Shown piece by piece: positions 44,066 to 52,675 of a stretch of 64,000 nucleotides of DNA (the stretch's first letter is position 1; each line of letters starts with the position of its first letter). The position numbers and the translations under genes are program-made. This DNA is from Marinomonas posidonica_A (GTDB lineage: Bacteria > Pseudomonadota > Gammaproteobacteria > Pseudomonadales > Marinomonadaceae). The DNA is taken from assembly GCF_043643765.1 (NCBI RefSeq), contig NZ_JBHZSP010000007.1:124001-188000 (forward strand), given 5' to 3'. The notes below the pieces were generated by a model. It was not told the DNA's origin and searched no databases. It saw only the letters and a list, made by a program, of their open reading frames with translations.

Positions 44066-44353
44066 TTAGTTGAACAGGTTTTTGCCTAACTGATCGATGG
44101 TCAGTTTGGCTTTACGAATAGTGATTTCAATGCATTCATCACGGTTTGCCATTAGGTCTGAACGGATGAAGTTATGCCTTTTTTGCTCTTCGCCTTCCCC
44201 TATGGTGATGGTGGCCGCCACGCGGTATTGGCCGCCATCTTTCATTGGCGCGGGAATAATTTGGTAGCCATTATATTCGATGGCGTCTTCGGTTTTTTCT
44301 GCCGCCGCTTCACCGCCTGAAAATAGCCCTTTTAGACCAGATAAAATACCCAT
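44066..44353 (-). CDS. HlyU-family protein
   Basis: 95 residues. IEYNGYQIIPAPMKDGGQYRVAATI is the hallmark of the HlyU-like (PF10115-type) small proteins; an Ala/Glu-rich linker precedes it. Named after a Vibrio haemolysin activator, but this group is a separate small alpha/beta fold and most members have no tested role. Cytosolic, single gene, 42 bases after the hydrolase start. Confidence 0.8.
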   Translation of the reverse strand: MGILSGLKGLFSGGEAAAEKTEDAIEYNGYQIIPAPMKDGGQYRVAATITIGEGEEQKRHNFIRSDLMANRDECIEITIRKAKLTIDQLGKNLFN

Positions 44354-44470
44354 TGGTTTCTTCTCCTAATTGTTATGGTGGTTATTCTTCGGGGATTTGT
44401 CTCATTAGTCAAATACCGATTGTCGGTTGTGTCTCAATCTTAGGTGAAATTCCGTTATACTCTTGGTTAA

Positions 44471-44782
44471 GGAAGGTGCGAATAAGTCTTCTGAACATCA
44501 GTCTTATCAGAGAAATGGCCTATCAAGGCAAGAGTGAGCAGGAATGTTAATACCTTTCAATCACTCTTAACACAGAGAGGCCGTTTCTCTGAAAGACCCG
44601 AAGGGCGTTAGCTAAGCTCTCTTTATTCTTTGTTAAGCTTCTTGCCAATATGTTCATATTGGACGGCGAAACTTGCCTCGAATACAAGAGAGTTATCCAC
44701 ACGCTGACCCCTACATGGATGTAGGGGATTAGAGCAATGCAGGAGCACGTTGCCGTAGTCAGTGGACTTGTTCGTACCTTCC
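44471..44782. mobile_element. IS5-type MITE (non-autonomous element), 312 bp
   Basis: The left end GGAAGGTGCGAATAAG (44471-44486) is, as I recall, exactly the terminal repeat of E. coli IS5. The reverse complement of 44767-44782 is GGAAGGTACGAACAAG, one base off the other IS5 end, and similarity extends inward through AAGTCxxCTGA. TTAA stands on both sides (44467-44470 and 44783-44786), which fits the 4-base YTAR target duplication of IS5. There is no transposase between. Inside are small hairpins, one of them a 9-bp perfect stem. Confidence 0.88.
44708..44727. repeat. Perfect 9-bp hairpin inside the MITE
   Basis: CCCCTACAT and ATGTAGGGG separated by GG. In RNA from either strand it would fold into a tight stem. 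It lies 72 bases before the likely VF530 start and could affect read-through transcripts. Confidence 0.8.
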
Positions 44783-44799
44783 TTAATTCAAACAAGGTG

Positions 44800-45024
44800 A
44801 TGAAATTGAAAGAGACACAAGACAACAATCCTCTTCATGGGGTGACACTAGAGAAAATAGTAACCGATCTTCAGGCACACTTCGGATGGGAAGAATTGGC
44901 TTTTTTGGTGAACATTAACTGCTTTAAAAAAGACCCTTCGGTTAAGTCGAGTTTAAAGTTTTTGCGTCGTACGCCTTGGGCCCGTGATAAGGTCGAAGCG
45001 CTTTATATCAACACGTTCTACTAG
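44800..45024 (+). CDS. VF530-family DNA-binding protein
   Basis: 74 residues from the ATG at 44800. The family core is NNPLHGVTLEKIVTDL, then GWEELAFLVNINCFKKDPSVKSSLKFLRRTPWAR; members are about this length and bind DNA in the Vibrio prototype. The frame is open back to an ATG at 44737, but that lies inside the MITE, so the longer N-terminus is foreign sequence. A GTG at 44797 is also possible. The insertion leaves only 13 bases of native leader, so its own promoter has probably been displaced. Confidence 0.82.
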   Translation: MKLKETQDNNPLHGVTLEKIVTDLQAHFGWEELAFLVNINCFKKDPSVKSSLKFLRRTPWARDKVEALYINTFY

Positions 45025-45028
45025 CGGA

Positions 45029-46075
45029 TTAATTGATTTCATCCGCTAGGTCGCTGTGGTGTACCAGATTACGGCCTTTATGTTTGGCTGAGTAGAGATT
45101 TTTGTCGGCCGCTTTAAGGAATTTTCTAAACGAGTGGCCTTGTTGTAATTTGGCGATGCCTATACTGACGGTAATGTTAATTTGATGTTTGCTGGCTCGA
45201 AACACGCTGTGTTCAACGCGAACACGAATATTCTCAGCAAAATCATAGGCTTGAGTGGCCGAGGCGTCTTTCAGAATGATGAGGAATTCTTCCCCGCCAA
45301 TACGATACACATTGTCTTTATCGGCATAAAATTGCAGTAGTTCAGATAATTCGATGAGCACTTGATCGCCTACTTCATGACCATATTTATCATTCACAGT
45401 TTTGAAAAAATCAATGTCAACAACGAGCAGTCGTGTGGCCCATTCCGTATCAATGTAAAGGTTTTGGGTTTTGCGATTAAAGTGATCGAAGAAGAGTTTT
45501 AAAGCGTGGCGATTTTTAGCACCAGTCAGTGGATCCTCAAACGCCATTTTGGCTAATAACTGGTTGTTGTTTGTCTGTTGCAATTCATAGAGATAGCAAA
45601 CCCCATAGATCATGAAATACGCCAGCACAAAATTGAGAATGGAGCGATATTGGATAAAACTGTCTGTGTCTGATCGATAATAAATAATGAAGATGGTTGG
45701 GAACGACGCCAAAATCGTGTAGCAAAGCCCCGCTTTTGCCCCGCCGAGTAAACAGAAAATAGCCGGCAATAAAATAAGCCAATAAATGGAGCCTGCTCTT
45801 AAGTCAGCAAAAGCAAAGGCTAGGATAGCGCTACAACAAAGCGTGATGATAAAAATATGTCGATGCCATGTTTTACTTTTGTTGTGGTAAGACACCCAGA
45901 AGAAATAAAAGTTAAGTGCAGCAAGAACAATTTGAATGGTGCCTAGGTTTTTTTGCTCTAACATGAAATTATTCAGCAGACAGAAAAACAGAAGAATGAT
46001 GCCTGTACTTAAGCTCAGCCATTTGTGAAGCGTATTGCGAGTCGCATTAAATATGGAGTTGGTAACAGGGCTCAT
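45029..46075 (-). CDS. Membrane-bound diguanylate cyclase
   Basis: 348 residues. Five or six membrane segments fill the first ~165 residues (about 20-38, 43-60, 72-90, 96-125, 145-163). The GGDEF domain follows, with DPLTGAKNRHAL at about 181-192 and the active motif GGEEF at 260-264. It makes cyclic di-GMP. No RxxD inhibitory site is seen. The membrane part is not clearly a named MASE domain. Convergent with VF530, four bases apart. Confidence 0.9.
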   Translation of the reverse strand: MSPVTNSIFNATRNTLHKWLSLSTGIILLFFCLLNNFMLEQKNLGTIQIVLAALNFYFFWVSYHNKSKTWHRHIFIITLCCSAILAFAFADLRAGSIYWLILLPAIFCLLGGAKAGLCYTILASFPTIFIIYYRSDTDSFIQYRSILNFVLAYFMIYGVCYLYELQQTNNNQLLAKMAFEDPLTGAKNRHALKLFFDHFNRKTQNLYIDTEWATRLLVVDIDFFKTVNDKYGHEVGDQVLIELSELLQFYADKDNVYRIGGEEFLIILKDASATQAYDFAENIRVRVEHSVFRASKHQINITVSIGIAKLQQGHSFRKFLKAADKNLYSAKHKGRNLVHHSDLADEIN

Positions 46076-46154
46076 TTATCTACATCTCAAAGAAAAATAA
46101 GGACGATCGAGTTAGAGCGTCATATTCTCTCTCAAAAGACTAGATGAGTTTTAC

Positions 46155-46631
46155 TTATTTAAGTAACAAATTGTTATCTATTGGTGTGAAGTGAGTCGCA
46201 GTTTGGATTAAAGACTGAGCGGTAAGTGCTTCAACACCATACACTTCCACTCTAGTATGATGTTTTTCCGTCAGAGTCTTTGCCAATAAGTCAAAATCGC
46301 CATCGCCAGAGGCCAGTACTAACACATCTGAGTGGGTACCGTATTCAAGGGCATCAATCGTAATGCCAACGTCCCAATCGCCTTTCGCGGAACCATCTGA
46401 GCGTTGAATAAAAGGTTTTAGCTTCACTTCAAAACCTATGGCACGCAAAATATTTTGAAATTGACGTTGTTTTTCATCCCCTCGATCAATGGCATACGCG
46501 ATGGCTTTGACCACATTTCTATCGGCCGTTATTTCTCGCCAAAATGCATTGTAATCAAAGGAGCGGCCAAAGCTGTGGCGAGTGGTGTAATAAATATTTT
46601 GAACGTCGACTAAGATGGTCACGTTTTGCAT
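46155..46631 (-). CDS. NYN-domain protein (LabA/DUF88-like)
   Basis: 158 residues. The acidic active-site pattern of NYN nucleases is present: LVDVQNIYY (Asp near 9, then Asn), GDWDVGITIDAL and LASGDGDFDLLAKTL. The fold is PIN-like, and relatives bind or cleave RNA. Cytosolic. It lies 41 bases downstream of a membrane-anchored protein gene on the same strand. Confidence 0.85.
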   Translation of the reverse strand: MQNVTILVDVQNIYYTTRHSFGRSFDYNAFWREITADRNVVKAIAYAIDRGDEKQRQFQNILRAIGFEVKLKPFIQRSDGSAKGDWDVGITIDALEYGTHSDVLVLASGDGDFDLLAKTLTEKHHTRVEVYGVEALTAQSLIQTATHFTPIDNNLLLK

Positions 46632-46672
46632 TGCAAGCTCCTGTATGGCTCGATTGGTAAGTTAAGCCGCTG

Positions 46673-47581
46673 TCAGTTAGCTGGCAAGGTGACCTTTAAT
46701 TTGGCCTGTTGTGCCAACATCTTTTGCTCTGCGATCAAAGCCAATTGCTTTAAATTCATCGCAGTATTAGGTGAAAACGTTAGCGATAGCGTTGCTGGTT
46801 CTAATAAATATTGATCAAGTGTACGTGCTAGTTCCAGAGCGTTAGAGCTGCCTTGTGGAGCAAGTTTTAGTTGATCCATTATCTGGTTAAGTTTGAGGAT
46901 CCGCCACTCATTTGAACGCTGCGGCCAATCACCAGAAAGATGTTGAAGCAATCCCATATCTTGGTAGGTGATGCTAAGCTGTTCAATACTAAGCTGTTCC
47001 CCATAGAGATATAAAATGGCTTCGGGCTGGCCTAATGCCACGGACGCTAACCAGTCAGTACGAAGATCCACTAATGAGAGGTCCTGTTTTGACAGTTGTG
47101 TGTGGCTGATGACATTTAGCTTACCCGCGTCTTTGATGTCTAAATTAAGATGAGATTCTAGAGTGTCACCCTCCAAAGTTGACTGAAAAGAACCCTTGCC
47201 TAAGACGTGTTTGAGTCCCGCTTGTCGGAATAAGGCCGCCGTCTCTCGTGAGAGCTGATTAACCGGTGTCTCTTTTATCCAAAAATCCACGTCTAAATTG
47301 GGTTGCTTGAATAAGTAAGAGTTGAACGAAATACGAGCGAAATTAAGCCAAGGTGCAGAGTTGGGGCCAAAGCGAACATTTTCTAATGAAGGTGTGAGCG
47401 TAAATGGGTCAAGGTGCACAGAGTCATATTTGATAAGGGTTTGCAGCCCTGCGTTGGTAATGCGTTGTTGGATTTTTTCTTCGGCATATTCTGCGCCAAA
47501 TTTTTGAGTTAAATACAGGGCAAAAATGACGGCGCAGGCCGCGAGAATCAAAAAAGAGACAGCCTTTGCTATCTTGGACAT
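46673..47581 (-). CDS. Membrane-anchored protein of unknown function
   Basis: 302 residues from the ATG at 47581; a TTG at 47593 gives four more. A single N-terminal membrane segment (about 7-25) is followed by a periplasmic region rich in beta patterns, for example HLDPFTLTPSLENVRFG and the later SLTFSPNTAMNLKQLALIAEQ. The layout is reminiscent of AsmA/DUF945-like proteins, but I cannot place it in a family. Probably inner-membrane anchored, facing the periplasm. Confidence 0.7.
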   Translation of the reverse strand: MSKIAKAVSFLILAACAVIFALYLTQKFGAEYAEEKIQQRITNAGLQTLIKYDSVHLDPFTLTPSLENVRFGPNSAPWLNFARISFNSYLFKQPNLDVDFWIKETPVNQLSRETAALFRQAGLKHVLGKGSFQSTLEGDTLESHLNLDIKDAGKLNVISHTQLSKQDLSLVDLRTDWLASVALGQPEAILYLYGEQLSIEQLSITYQDMGLLQHLSGDWPQRSNEWRILKLNQIMDQLKLAPQGSSNALELARTLDQYLLEPATLSLTFSPNTAMNLKQLALIAEQKMLAQQAKLKVTLPAN

Positions 47582-47739
47582 GAAATTATTCAAACGTATT
47601 TTCCATCGTGGTGCGTAGGTGAATTAGCGGCAACATAATCCCAACAAGATATGTTGCCAGACAGGCTGTGATCTTATCGGAAAGTACGTAGTATAGGAAA
47701 GGTATAGCTTACCATTCTAGATTAACTGAGGAGGTTAAT

Positions 47740-49092
47740 ATCCGTCATTTAGTACCATCGCCACAGGATTTATGGTTTTTACCCTTAGGTGGCACAGGTG
47801 AAATCGGTATGAACATGAATCTTTATGGGCATGACGGCCAATGGTTGATGGTAGATTGCGGTGTGTCTTTTAATGAGTCTTTATCGTCTCAAGATGCACT
47901 GACATCCGAAGTGGTTAGTGCGGATCCTAGCTTTATCAGTGAACAAAAAGAGCGTTTAGCCGGTATGGTGATTACTCATGCACATGAAGATCATGTCGGG
48001 GCGGTACCTTATTTATGGCGGCGTTTTAAATGTCCTGTCTACACGACGCGTTTTACCGCTGAAGTCTTGCGCCGTAAATTGGCTCAAGTTGGTTTAGAAC
48101 AAGATGTGCCAATCATCATTGTCGATGATGGTGAGAGTAAACGGATTGGTCCATTTCAAGTCACTTGGTTGGCCTTAACCCACTCCATGCCTGACGCTTT
48201 TTCAGTGACCATTGATACGCCAGCCGGACGAGTGTTTCATACTGGTGATTGGAAAATCGACAAACAACCTGTGGTTGGAGAAGGCTTTGTGGCCAGTCGC
48301 TTTAGTGCGTTAGCGAAGCAAAACATGCTCGCCATGGTGTGCGATTCAACCAATGCCCTGCAAGCGGGTCATTCCCTTTCTGAAAGCGACTGTTATCAAG
48401 GTTTGTTGGCGGCGATCAAAGGTGAAAAAAATCGCGTAGTCGTTGGCTGTTTTAGCAGTAATCTGGCGCGCTTGGTGTCGCTCGGGCGAGTGGCACAAGA
48501 AACGGGACGCTACTTGGCGTTAATCGGCCGCTCTTTACTGAATATGGTCAGCATTGCTCGTACCACAGGTCATTGGCCTGAGGATTTGCCTTTAATTGAC
48601 GCCGCGCACATTGGTTACTTACCTCGTGAAGAGGTGTTGGCGGTGGCGACCGGCAGTCAGGGGGAACCCCGAGCAACCTTAAACCGTTTGGCCGCAAATA
48701 ACTGTTTTGACTTGACGCTGGAGGCCGACGATCTGGTGCTGTTTTCCGCCATGATGATTCCGGGTAATGAAAACGACATTATGCGTTTGGTGAGTCAATT
48801 TAAAGGCCAAAACATTCGCACCTTACAACAGCAGGATACGGATCTGGCGATTCATGTGAGTGGTCACCCTTATCAGGATGAATTACGACAACTGTATTCT
48901 TGGGTGCAGCCAGAAATCGCCATTCCTGTTCATGGGGAGGCGGCGCACTTAGCGGCCAATGCCGAGGTAGCCAAAGCCAGTCATGTACCAAGGCAGCTGG
49001 TTGGAAAAAATGGCGACCTGTATCAACTTGCGCCGAATGTTACTGTGATACGCCAAGCCGTAAAAACCGGCCGCATTGCCTTACTGCGTTAG
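47740..49092 (+). CDS. RNase J-like metallo-beta-lactamase ribonuclease, apparent AUC start
   Basis: Beta-CASP RNA-processing nuclease, 450 residues as given here. The zinc motif THAHEDHVGA (H80, H82, D84, H85), TGDWKID and PVHGEAAH are intact. The first ordinary start is the ATG at 47809, but the 23 codons before it, in frame, encode LWFLPLGGTGEIG, the conserved first strand of RNase J. No ATG, GTG or TTG precedes them. An ideal AGGAGG (47729-47734) sits five bases before an ATC at 47740. The last four bases overlap epmB on the other strand. Confidence 0.8.
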   Translation: MRHLVPSPQDLWFLPLGGTGEIGMNMNLYGHDGQWLMVDCGVSFNESLSSQDALTSEVVSADPSFISEQKERLAGMVITHAHEDHVGAVPYLWRRFKCPVYTTRFTAEVLRRKLAQVGLEQDVPIIIVDDGESKRIGPFQVTWLALTHSMPDAFSVTIDTPAGRVFHTGDWKIDKQPVVGEGFVASRFSALAKQNMLAMVCDSTNALQAGHSLSESDCYQGLLAAIKGEKNRVVVGCFSSNLARLVSLGRVAQETGRYLALIGRSLLNMVSIARTTGHWPEDLPLIDAAHIGYLPREEVLAVATGSQGEPRATLNRLAANNCFDLTLEADDLVLFSAMMIPGNENDIMRLVSQFKGQNIRTLQQQDTDLAIHVSGHPYQDELRQLYSWVQPEIAIPVHGEAAHLAANAEVAKASHVPRQLVGKNGDLYQLAPNVTVIRQAVKTGRIALLR

Positions 49093-50123
49093 TTGGACTC
49101 AAAGATGGGCGCAAACACCGTTTTGGCGGTTTTTCCGGGAATTTCTTTGGCGAGCCTTGGTACTAGATAGCCAGGTAATTCGGCGGCGACCTTGCCCATG
49201 AGTTGCTGGGCCGTTTCAACGGAAAGGTCGAAGTGTGCCGCCCCCGCAACGGGGTCGAGTGTAAACAGGTAATAAGGCAAAATGCCGGCCGAGAAAACCG
49301 CTTCACTTAAATCCACTTGCGCTTGCACCGTATCGTTAATGCCTTTAAGTAGCACGCCTTGATTTAACAAAGTGACGCCTATTTTTTTGAGCTTAAAGGC
49401 CGCCTCAATTACTTCTTGATCAACTTCATTAGCATGATTAATGTGCCACACCATAACAATGTCTAAACGGCTTTTGGAAAAGCGGGTGAGCAAGGCATCG
49501 CTAATGCGGACAGGGATGACCACAGGAAGACGAGAGTGAATGCGTAAGCGTTTGATTTGCGGTAAGTCTTCTAACTTGAGTAGCTTATCCGCCAGTAAGG
49601 CATCCTTCATCATCAGTGGGTCACCACCGCTTAAAATGACTTCATTGACCTCTGGATGAGCTTCTAGGTAGTCGATCACACTTTGCCATTCGGCTTGTGC
49701 TAATTGGTTATCACCATAAGGAAAATGCCGACGAAAACAGTAGCGACAGTTTATCGCACAGGTGCCAGTGGTAATGACCAGCAGACGGCGTTTGTACTTA
49801 TGTACAATGGCTTTTTGCGGAGTGTGCTCCGCTTCGTCTAATGGGTCTGCCGTATAGCCAGGAACCATCTGCATTTCGCGTGGACTGGGAAGGATTTGCT
49901 TTAACAAAGGGTCGTCAGGGTTGCCGTATTCGATGCGTGATAAATAAGGACGAGGCGCTAACAGACGAAAACTTTGGTGTGCTGCCATGCCTTCGGGAAT
50001 CAAGTCTTTTGGTAATCCTAGATGGTCAATGAGCTCAGGTAAGGAAGTAATCGCCTGAGTAAGGTGTTCGGGCCAAGTTAGCGTCTGTTCAGTTTGAATT
50101 GGTATCACGTCAAATATCTGCAA
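49089..50123 (-). CDS. epmB: EF-P beta-lysylation protein EpmB (lysine 2,3-aminomutase type)
   Basis: 344 residues, radical-SAM enzyme. The 4Fe-4S cluster motif is CAINCRYC (C122, C126, C129), followed by the Arg-rich FRRHFPYG. The PLP-lysine and C-terminal zinc-cysteine patterns of lysine aminomutases are less clear, as in other EpmB. It turns L-alpha-lysine into (R)-beta-lysine, which EpmA joins to EF-P. Divergent from efp, with 179 bases between the start codons. It overlaps the RNase J gene end by four bases, convergently. Confidence 0.93.
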   Translation of the reverse strand: MQIFDVIPIQTEQTLTWPEHLTQAITSLPELIDHLGLPKDLIPEGMAAHQSFRLLAPRPYLSRIEYGNPDDPLLKQILPSPREMQMVPGYTADPLDEAEHTPQKAIVHKYKRRLLVITTGTCAINCRYCFRRHFPYGDNQLAQAEWQSVIDYLEAHPEVNEVILSGGDPLMMKDALLADKLLKLEDLPQIKRLRIHSRLPVVIPVRISDALLTRFSKSRLDIVMVWHINHANEVDQEVIEAAFKLKKIGVTLLNQGVLLKGINDTVQAQVDLSEAVFSAGILPYYLFTLDPVAGAAHFDLSVETAQQLMGKVAAELPGYLVPRLAKEIPGKTAKTVFAPIFESN

Positions 50124-50187
50124 AATTGAGTTAATTTAGGTTATGATTGCGCCAACGAATTTCGGCCAATGAGGCCTTTGGCTCATA

Positions 50188-50245
50188 AAGATCTCTGCAA
50201 ACGCTATTTTATAATGAATGACATAAAAACGTTTGCAGAGATCTT
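50188..50245. repeat. 16-bp perfect inverted repeat in the epmB-efp control region
   Basis: The left arm (50188-50203) starts AAGATCTCTGC and the right arm (50230-50245) is its exact reverse complement; 26 AT-rich bases lie between. The loop contains TATAAT at 50210-50215, a good -10 hexamer on the plus strand. Depending on where transcription starts, the repeat is either an operator pair around the promoter or a leader hairpin of efp. Confidence 0.85.
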
Positions 50246-50302
50246 AGACTGACATGATACGCCAGTCAGAGCTTTTTCTCTAAACATATACGGTGAGGAT
50301 GT

Positions 50303-50878
50303 ATGGCAAATATTTCTACCAGCGACATGCGCGGCGGCACAAAAGTAATGGTTGATGGCGATCCATGTGCAGTTTTGGATAACGAACACGTAAAACCCGG
50401 TAAAGGTCAAGCCTTTAACCGTTTAAAGTTGCGTAACCTGAAAACCGGTCGTGTTTGGGAACGTACCTTTAAGTCTGGCGATACTTTGGAAGCAGCTGAT
50501 GTAATGGATACCGATATGGAATACCTTTACACAGATGGTGAGTTCTGGCATTTCATGGCGGTTGACGGTTCGTTTGAGCAACACGCAGCAGATGAAAATG
50601 CCATTGCCGATACGAAGAATTGGTTGAAGGAACAAGAAAAATACGTTGTCACTCTATACAACGGAGCGCCACTGGCGGTGACGCCACCAAACTTCATTGA
50701 ATTGGAAGTGGTTGATACGGATCCGGGTGTAAAAGGTGATACGGCGAACGGAGGTTCTAAACCAGCTTTCTTAACCACAGGTGCTATGGTTCGTGTGCCT
50801 TTGTTTATCAATATTGGTGAAGTGCTTCGTGTAGACACTCGCAGTGGTGAATACGTTTCGCGCGCGACGGGCAAATAA
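50303..50878 (+). CDS. efp: Elongation factor P
   Basis: 191 residues, three beta-barrel domains. The loop VKPGKGQAF carries K34, the lysine that EpmA and EpmB modify with beta-lysine. The C-terminus (VPLFINIGEVLRVDTRSGEYVSRA) is classical. EF-P lets ribosomes pass polyproline stretches. Both modifying enzymes are in this window: epmB next door, epmA at 59.3 kb. GAGGAT precedes the ATG. A strong terminator follows. Confidence 0.97.
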   Translation: MANISTSDMRGGTKVMVDGDPCAVLDNEHVKPGKGQAFNRLKLRNLKTGRVWERTFKSGDTLEAADVMDTDMEYLYTDGEFWHFMAVDGSFEQHAADENAIADTKNWLKEQEKYVVTLYNGAPLAVTPPNFIELEVVDTDPGVKGDTANGGSKPAFLTTGAMVRVPLFINIGEVLRVDTRSGEYVSRATGK

Positions 50879-50906
50879 GCCTTGTTAGCACAGTAGGATC
50901 GAAGAG

Positions 50907-50934
50907 AAAGGGAAGCGTCGGCTTCCCTTTTTTA
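50907..50934 (+). terminator. Terminator after efp
   Basis: A 10-bp stem (50907-50916 with 50921-50930), a GTCG loop and a T-run, 28 bases past the stop. The GMC gene on the other strand ends just beyond it. Confidence 0.88.
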
Positions 50935-50947
50935 TGCCCGCGATTTG

Positions 50948-52549
50948 TTAATTGTCTGCTGTCTTACCTGACAAAATGTGTTCGGCTGCTTTATTGGCGA
51001 TTGCCAGTGTTGGGGCGGTGGTATTGCCGCTGACCAAGGTGGGCATGATAGAAGCATCAACCACTCGGAGTTTATCTATGCCGATCACTTTCAGGTTTTC
51101 ATCGACAACCGACATATCATCTGTGCCCATTTTGCAGGTGCCAACTGGGTGATAAATGCTTTCTGCGTGTTGTCGTATGTAGTCGATTTTTTCGGCTTCC
51201 GTTAAGATTGACTTGGCTGGACGCCAAGTTTGTTTGGAAAACCTTTTTAGTTTAGCTTGTTGTAAAATCTCATTGGCACAGTCGAATGCTCTTAGCATGC
51301 CCTGCATGTCTTCTGCTGTGGATAAATAGTTAGCTTCAATTCTAGGTGCATCAAAGGGGGAATTAGAATGCAAACCAATATGACCACGACTGGTAGGGCG
51401 CAGTAAGCATGCTCGCAGGGTATAACCAAAATATCGCGTGGTGGGCCACAGATTCAGACCGTGATCCACTTCCACAGCAGGCAAAAAATGCAGTTGTACA
51501 TCGGGTCTTGGGTTGTCTTTTTGGGTGGTAACAAAGGCACCTGCTTCCGCCATATTTGAGGCCAATAAACCGCGACGCTTAGTGTATTGAATTACGGCCT
51601 TGATGCCTTGTGGTAAGAAGCTTGGGTGAAAGGAAATACTGGAGCGGGTTTTGTCCAAGTGAATCAAGCTTATGTCTAAATGGTCTTGCAAATTTTGTCC
51701 TACCCCCGCTAGTTCATGTTCTACTTTAATACCGTGAGGGGTTAATTCATGACTCGTACCAATGCCGGATAACATAAGAATCTGCGGGCTGTGTATGGCG
51801 CCAGCGGACAAGAGAATTTCTTTATCCGCTTTGAGAAAATGCGATTTGCCGTCCTTGCGATACAAAACACCTGTGGCGGCTTTATCTTGCAACTGAATCT
51901 TTTCCACTTGTGCTTGTGAAATGATGGTCAAGTTGGTTCTTTGCTTAGCTTTATTGAGAAACGCGTGAGCCGCGCTGCAGCGTTGACCTCGATTTTGCAT
52001 CACATCGTAAAAGCCTGCGCCCAATTGCTTGGCACCATTGAAATCAGCGTTAAGAGGTAAACCGTATTCTCGGCAGGCGTCGATAAAAGCTTGCGAAAGA
52101 GGGTGCTGGTGTCGAAGTGCTTGTACTTGTAATTCGCCATCGCCTCCATGCCAAGTATTTTCGCCTCTATGATAATGCTCAGTGGCTTTGAAATGAGGTA
52201 ATAAGCTGGCGTAATCCCATCCCTCAACACCCTGTCTTTGCCAATCATCATAATCTTCGGCTTGGCCGCGGGTGTAACACATGGCATTGATGGCAGAACT
52301 ACCGCCTAAGCCTTTGCCTCTGGGCCAAAATAGTTGTCGATTGTTTAATTCCGGTTCGGCTTTGGTACGTAATGCCCAATTAAATTTGCGGCTACGCATT
52401 AAACCAATAATGCCGGCGGGAATGGTGACTAAGGGATGGTTATTTGAACCGCCTGCTTCCAGAAGGGTGACTTGCCATTGCGGGTTTTGAGACAAGCGTT
52501 CGGCTAACAAACAGCCTGCCGCACCGCCGCCAATGATGATGTAATCCAT
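50948..52549 (-). CDS. GMC-family oxidoreductase (choline dehydrogenase/AlkJ-like)
   Basis: 533 residues from the ATG at 52549; a GTG at 52558 is possible. The FAD-binding motif is YIIIGGGAAGCLLAERL, then GGSSAINAM (GMC signature 1) and the HPVGTCKMG segment with the catalytic His near the C-terminus. The enzyme oxidises a primary alcohol. It lacks the betaine operon neighbours of BetA (no BetB, BetI), so an alcohol other than choline is likely. Single gene. Confidence 0.88.
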   Translation of the reverse strand: MDYIIIGGGAAGCLLAERLSQNPQWQVTLLEAGGSNNHPLVTIPAGIIGLMRSRKFNWALRTKAEPELNNRQLFWPRGKGLGGSSAINAMCYTRGQAEDYDDWQRQGVEGWDYASLLPHFKATEHYHRGENTWHGGDGELQVQALRHQHPLSQAFIDACREYGLPLNADFNGAKQLGAGFYDVMQNRGQRCSAAHAFLNKAKQRTNLTIISQAQVEKIQLQDKAATGVLYRKDGKSHFLKADKEILLSAGAIHSPQILMLSGIGTSHELTPHGIKVEHELAGVGQNLQDHLDISLIHLDKTRSSISFHPSFLPQGIKAVIQYTKRRGLLASNMAEAGAFVTTQKDNPRPDVQLHFLPAVEVDHGLNLWPTTRYFGYTLRACLLRPTSRGHIGLHSNSPFDAPRIEANYLSTAEDMQGMLRAFDCANEILQQAKLKRFSKQTWRPAKSILTEAEKIDYIRQHAESIYHPVGTCKMGTDDMSVVDENLKVIGIDKLRVVDASIMPTLVSGNTTAPTLAIANKAAEHILSGKTADN

Positions 52550-52628
52550 ATAAAGCACTCGTTTTGTTATTGGTATCGCGCTAATGAATTGATGTTACCT
52601 TATGTTTGTTCATGACAGAACCAATAAA

Positions 52629-52657
52629 AAAAGGGAAACCATTTTGGTTTCCCTTTC
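52629..52657 (-). terminator. Terminator after the MDR oxidoreductase gene
   Basis: A 12-bp perfect stem (52630-52641 with 52645-52656) with a 3-base loop; on the minus strand it is followed by a T-run. It ends the gene that stops at 52676 and precedes the GMC gene. Confidence 0.88.
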
Positions 52658-52675
52658 CCATGTGAGAGCAAAATA

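Larger units (their letters stand above)
44354..44799. other. Intergenic region largely made of an inserted element
   Basis: 446 bases between hlyU-like and VF530 genes. Bases 44471-44782 are an IS5-type MITE. The rest is short flank. Open frames here (44353-44550 and 44547-44828) use element sequence and show no family resemblance. Confidence 0.7.

Noticed and set aside
44353..44550. 65-codon open frame on the plus strand after the HlyU-like gene start
   Set aside because: It overlaps the MITE left end and lacks any known pattern or good ribosome site.
44547..44828. 93-codon open frame on the minus strand upstream of VF530
   Set aside because: It lies almost wholly in the MITE, shows no family resemblance and reads through the terminal repeat.
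50948..52549. betA (choline dehydrogenase proper)
   Set aside because: None of betB, betI or a choline transporter is adjacent, and many GMC enzymes share these motifs.
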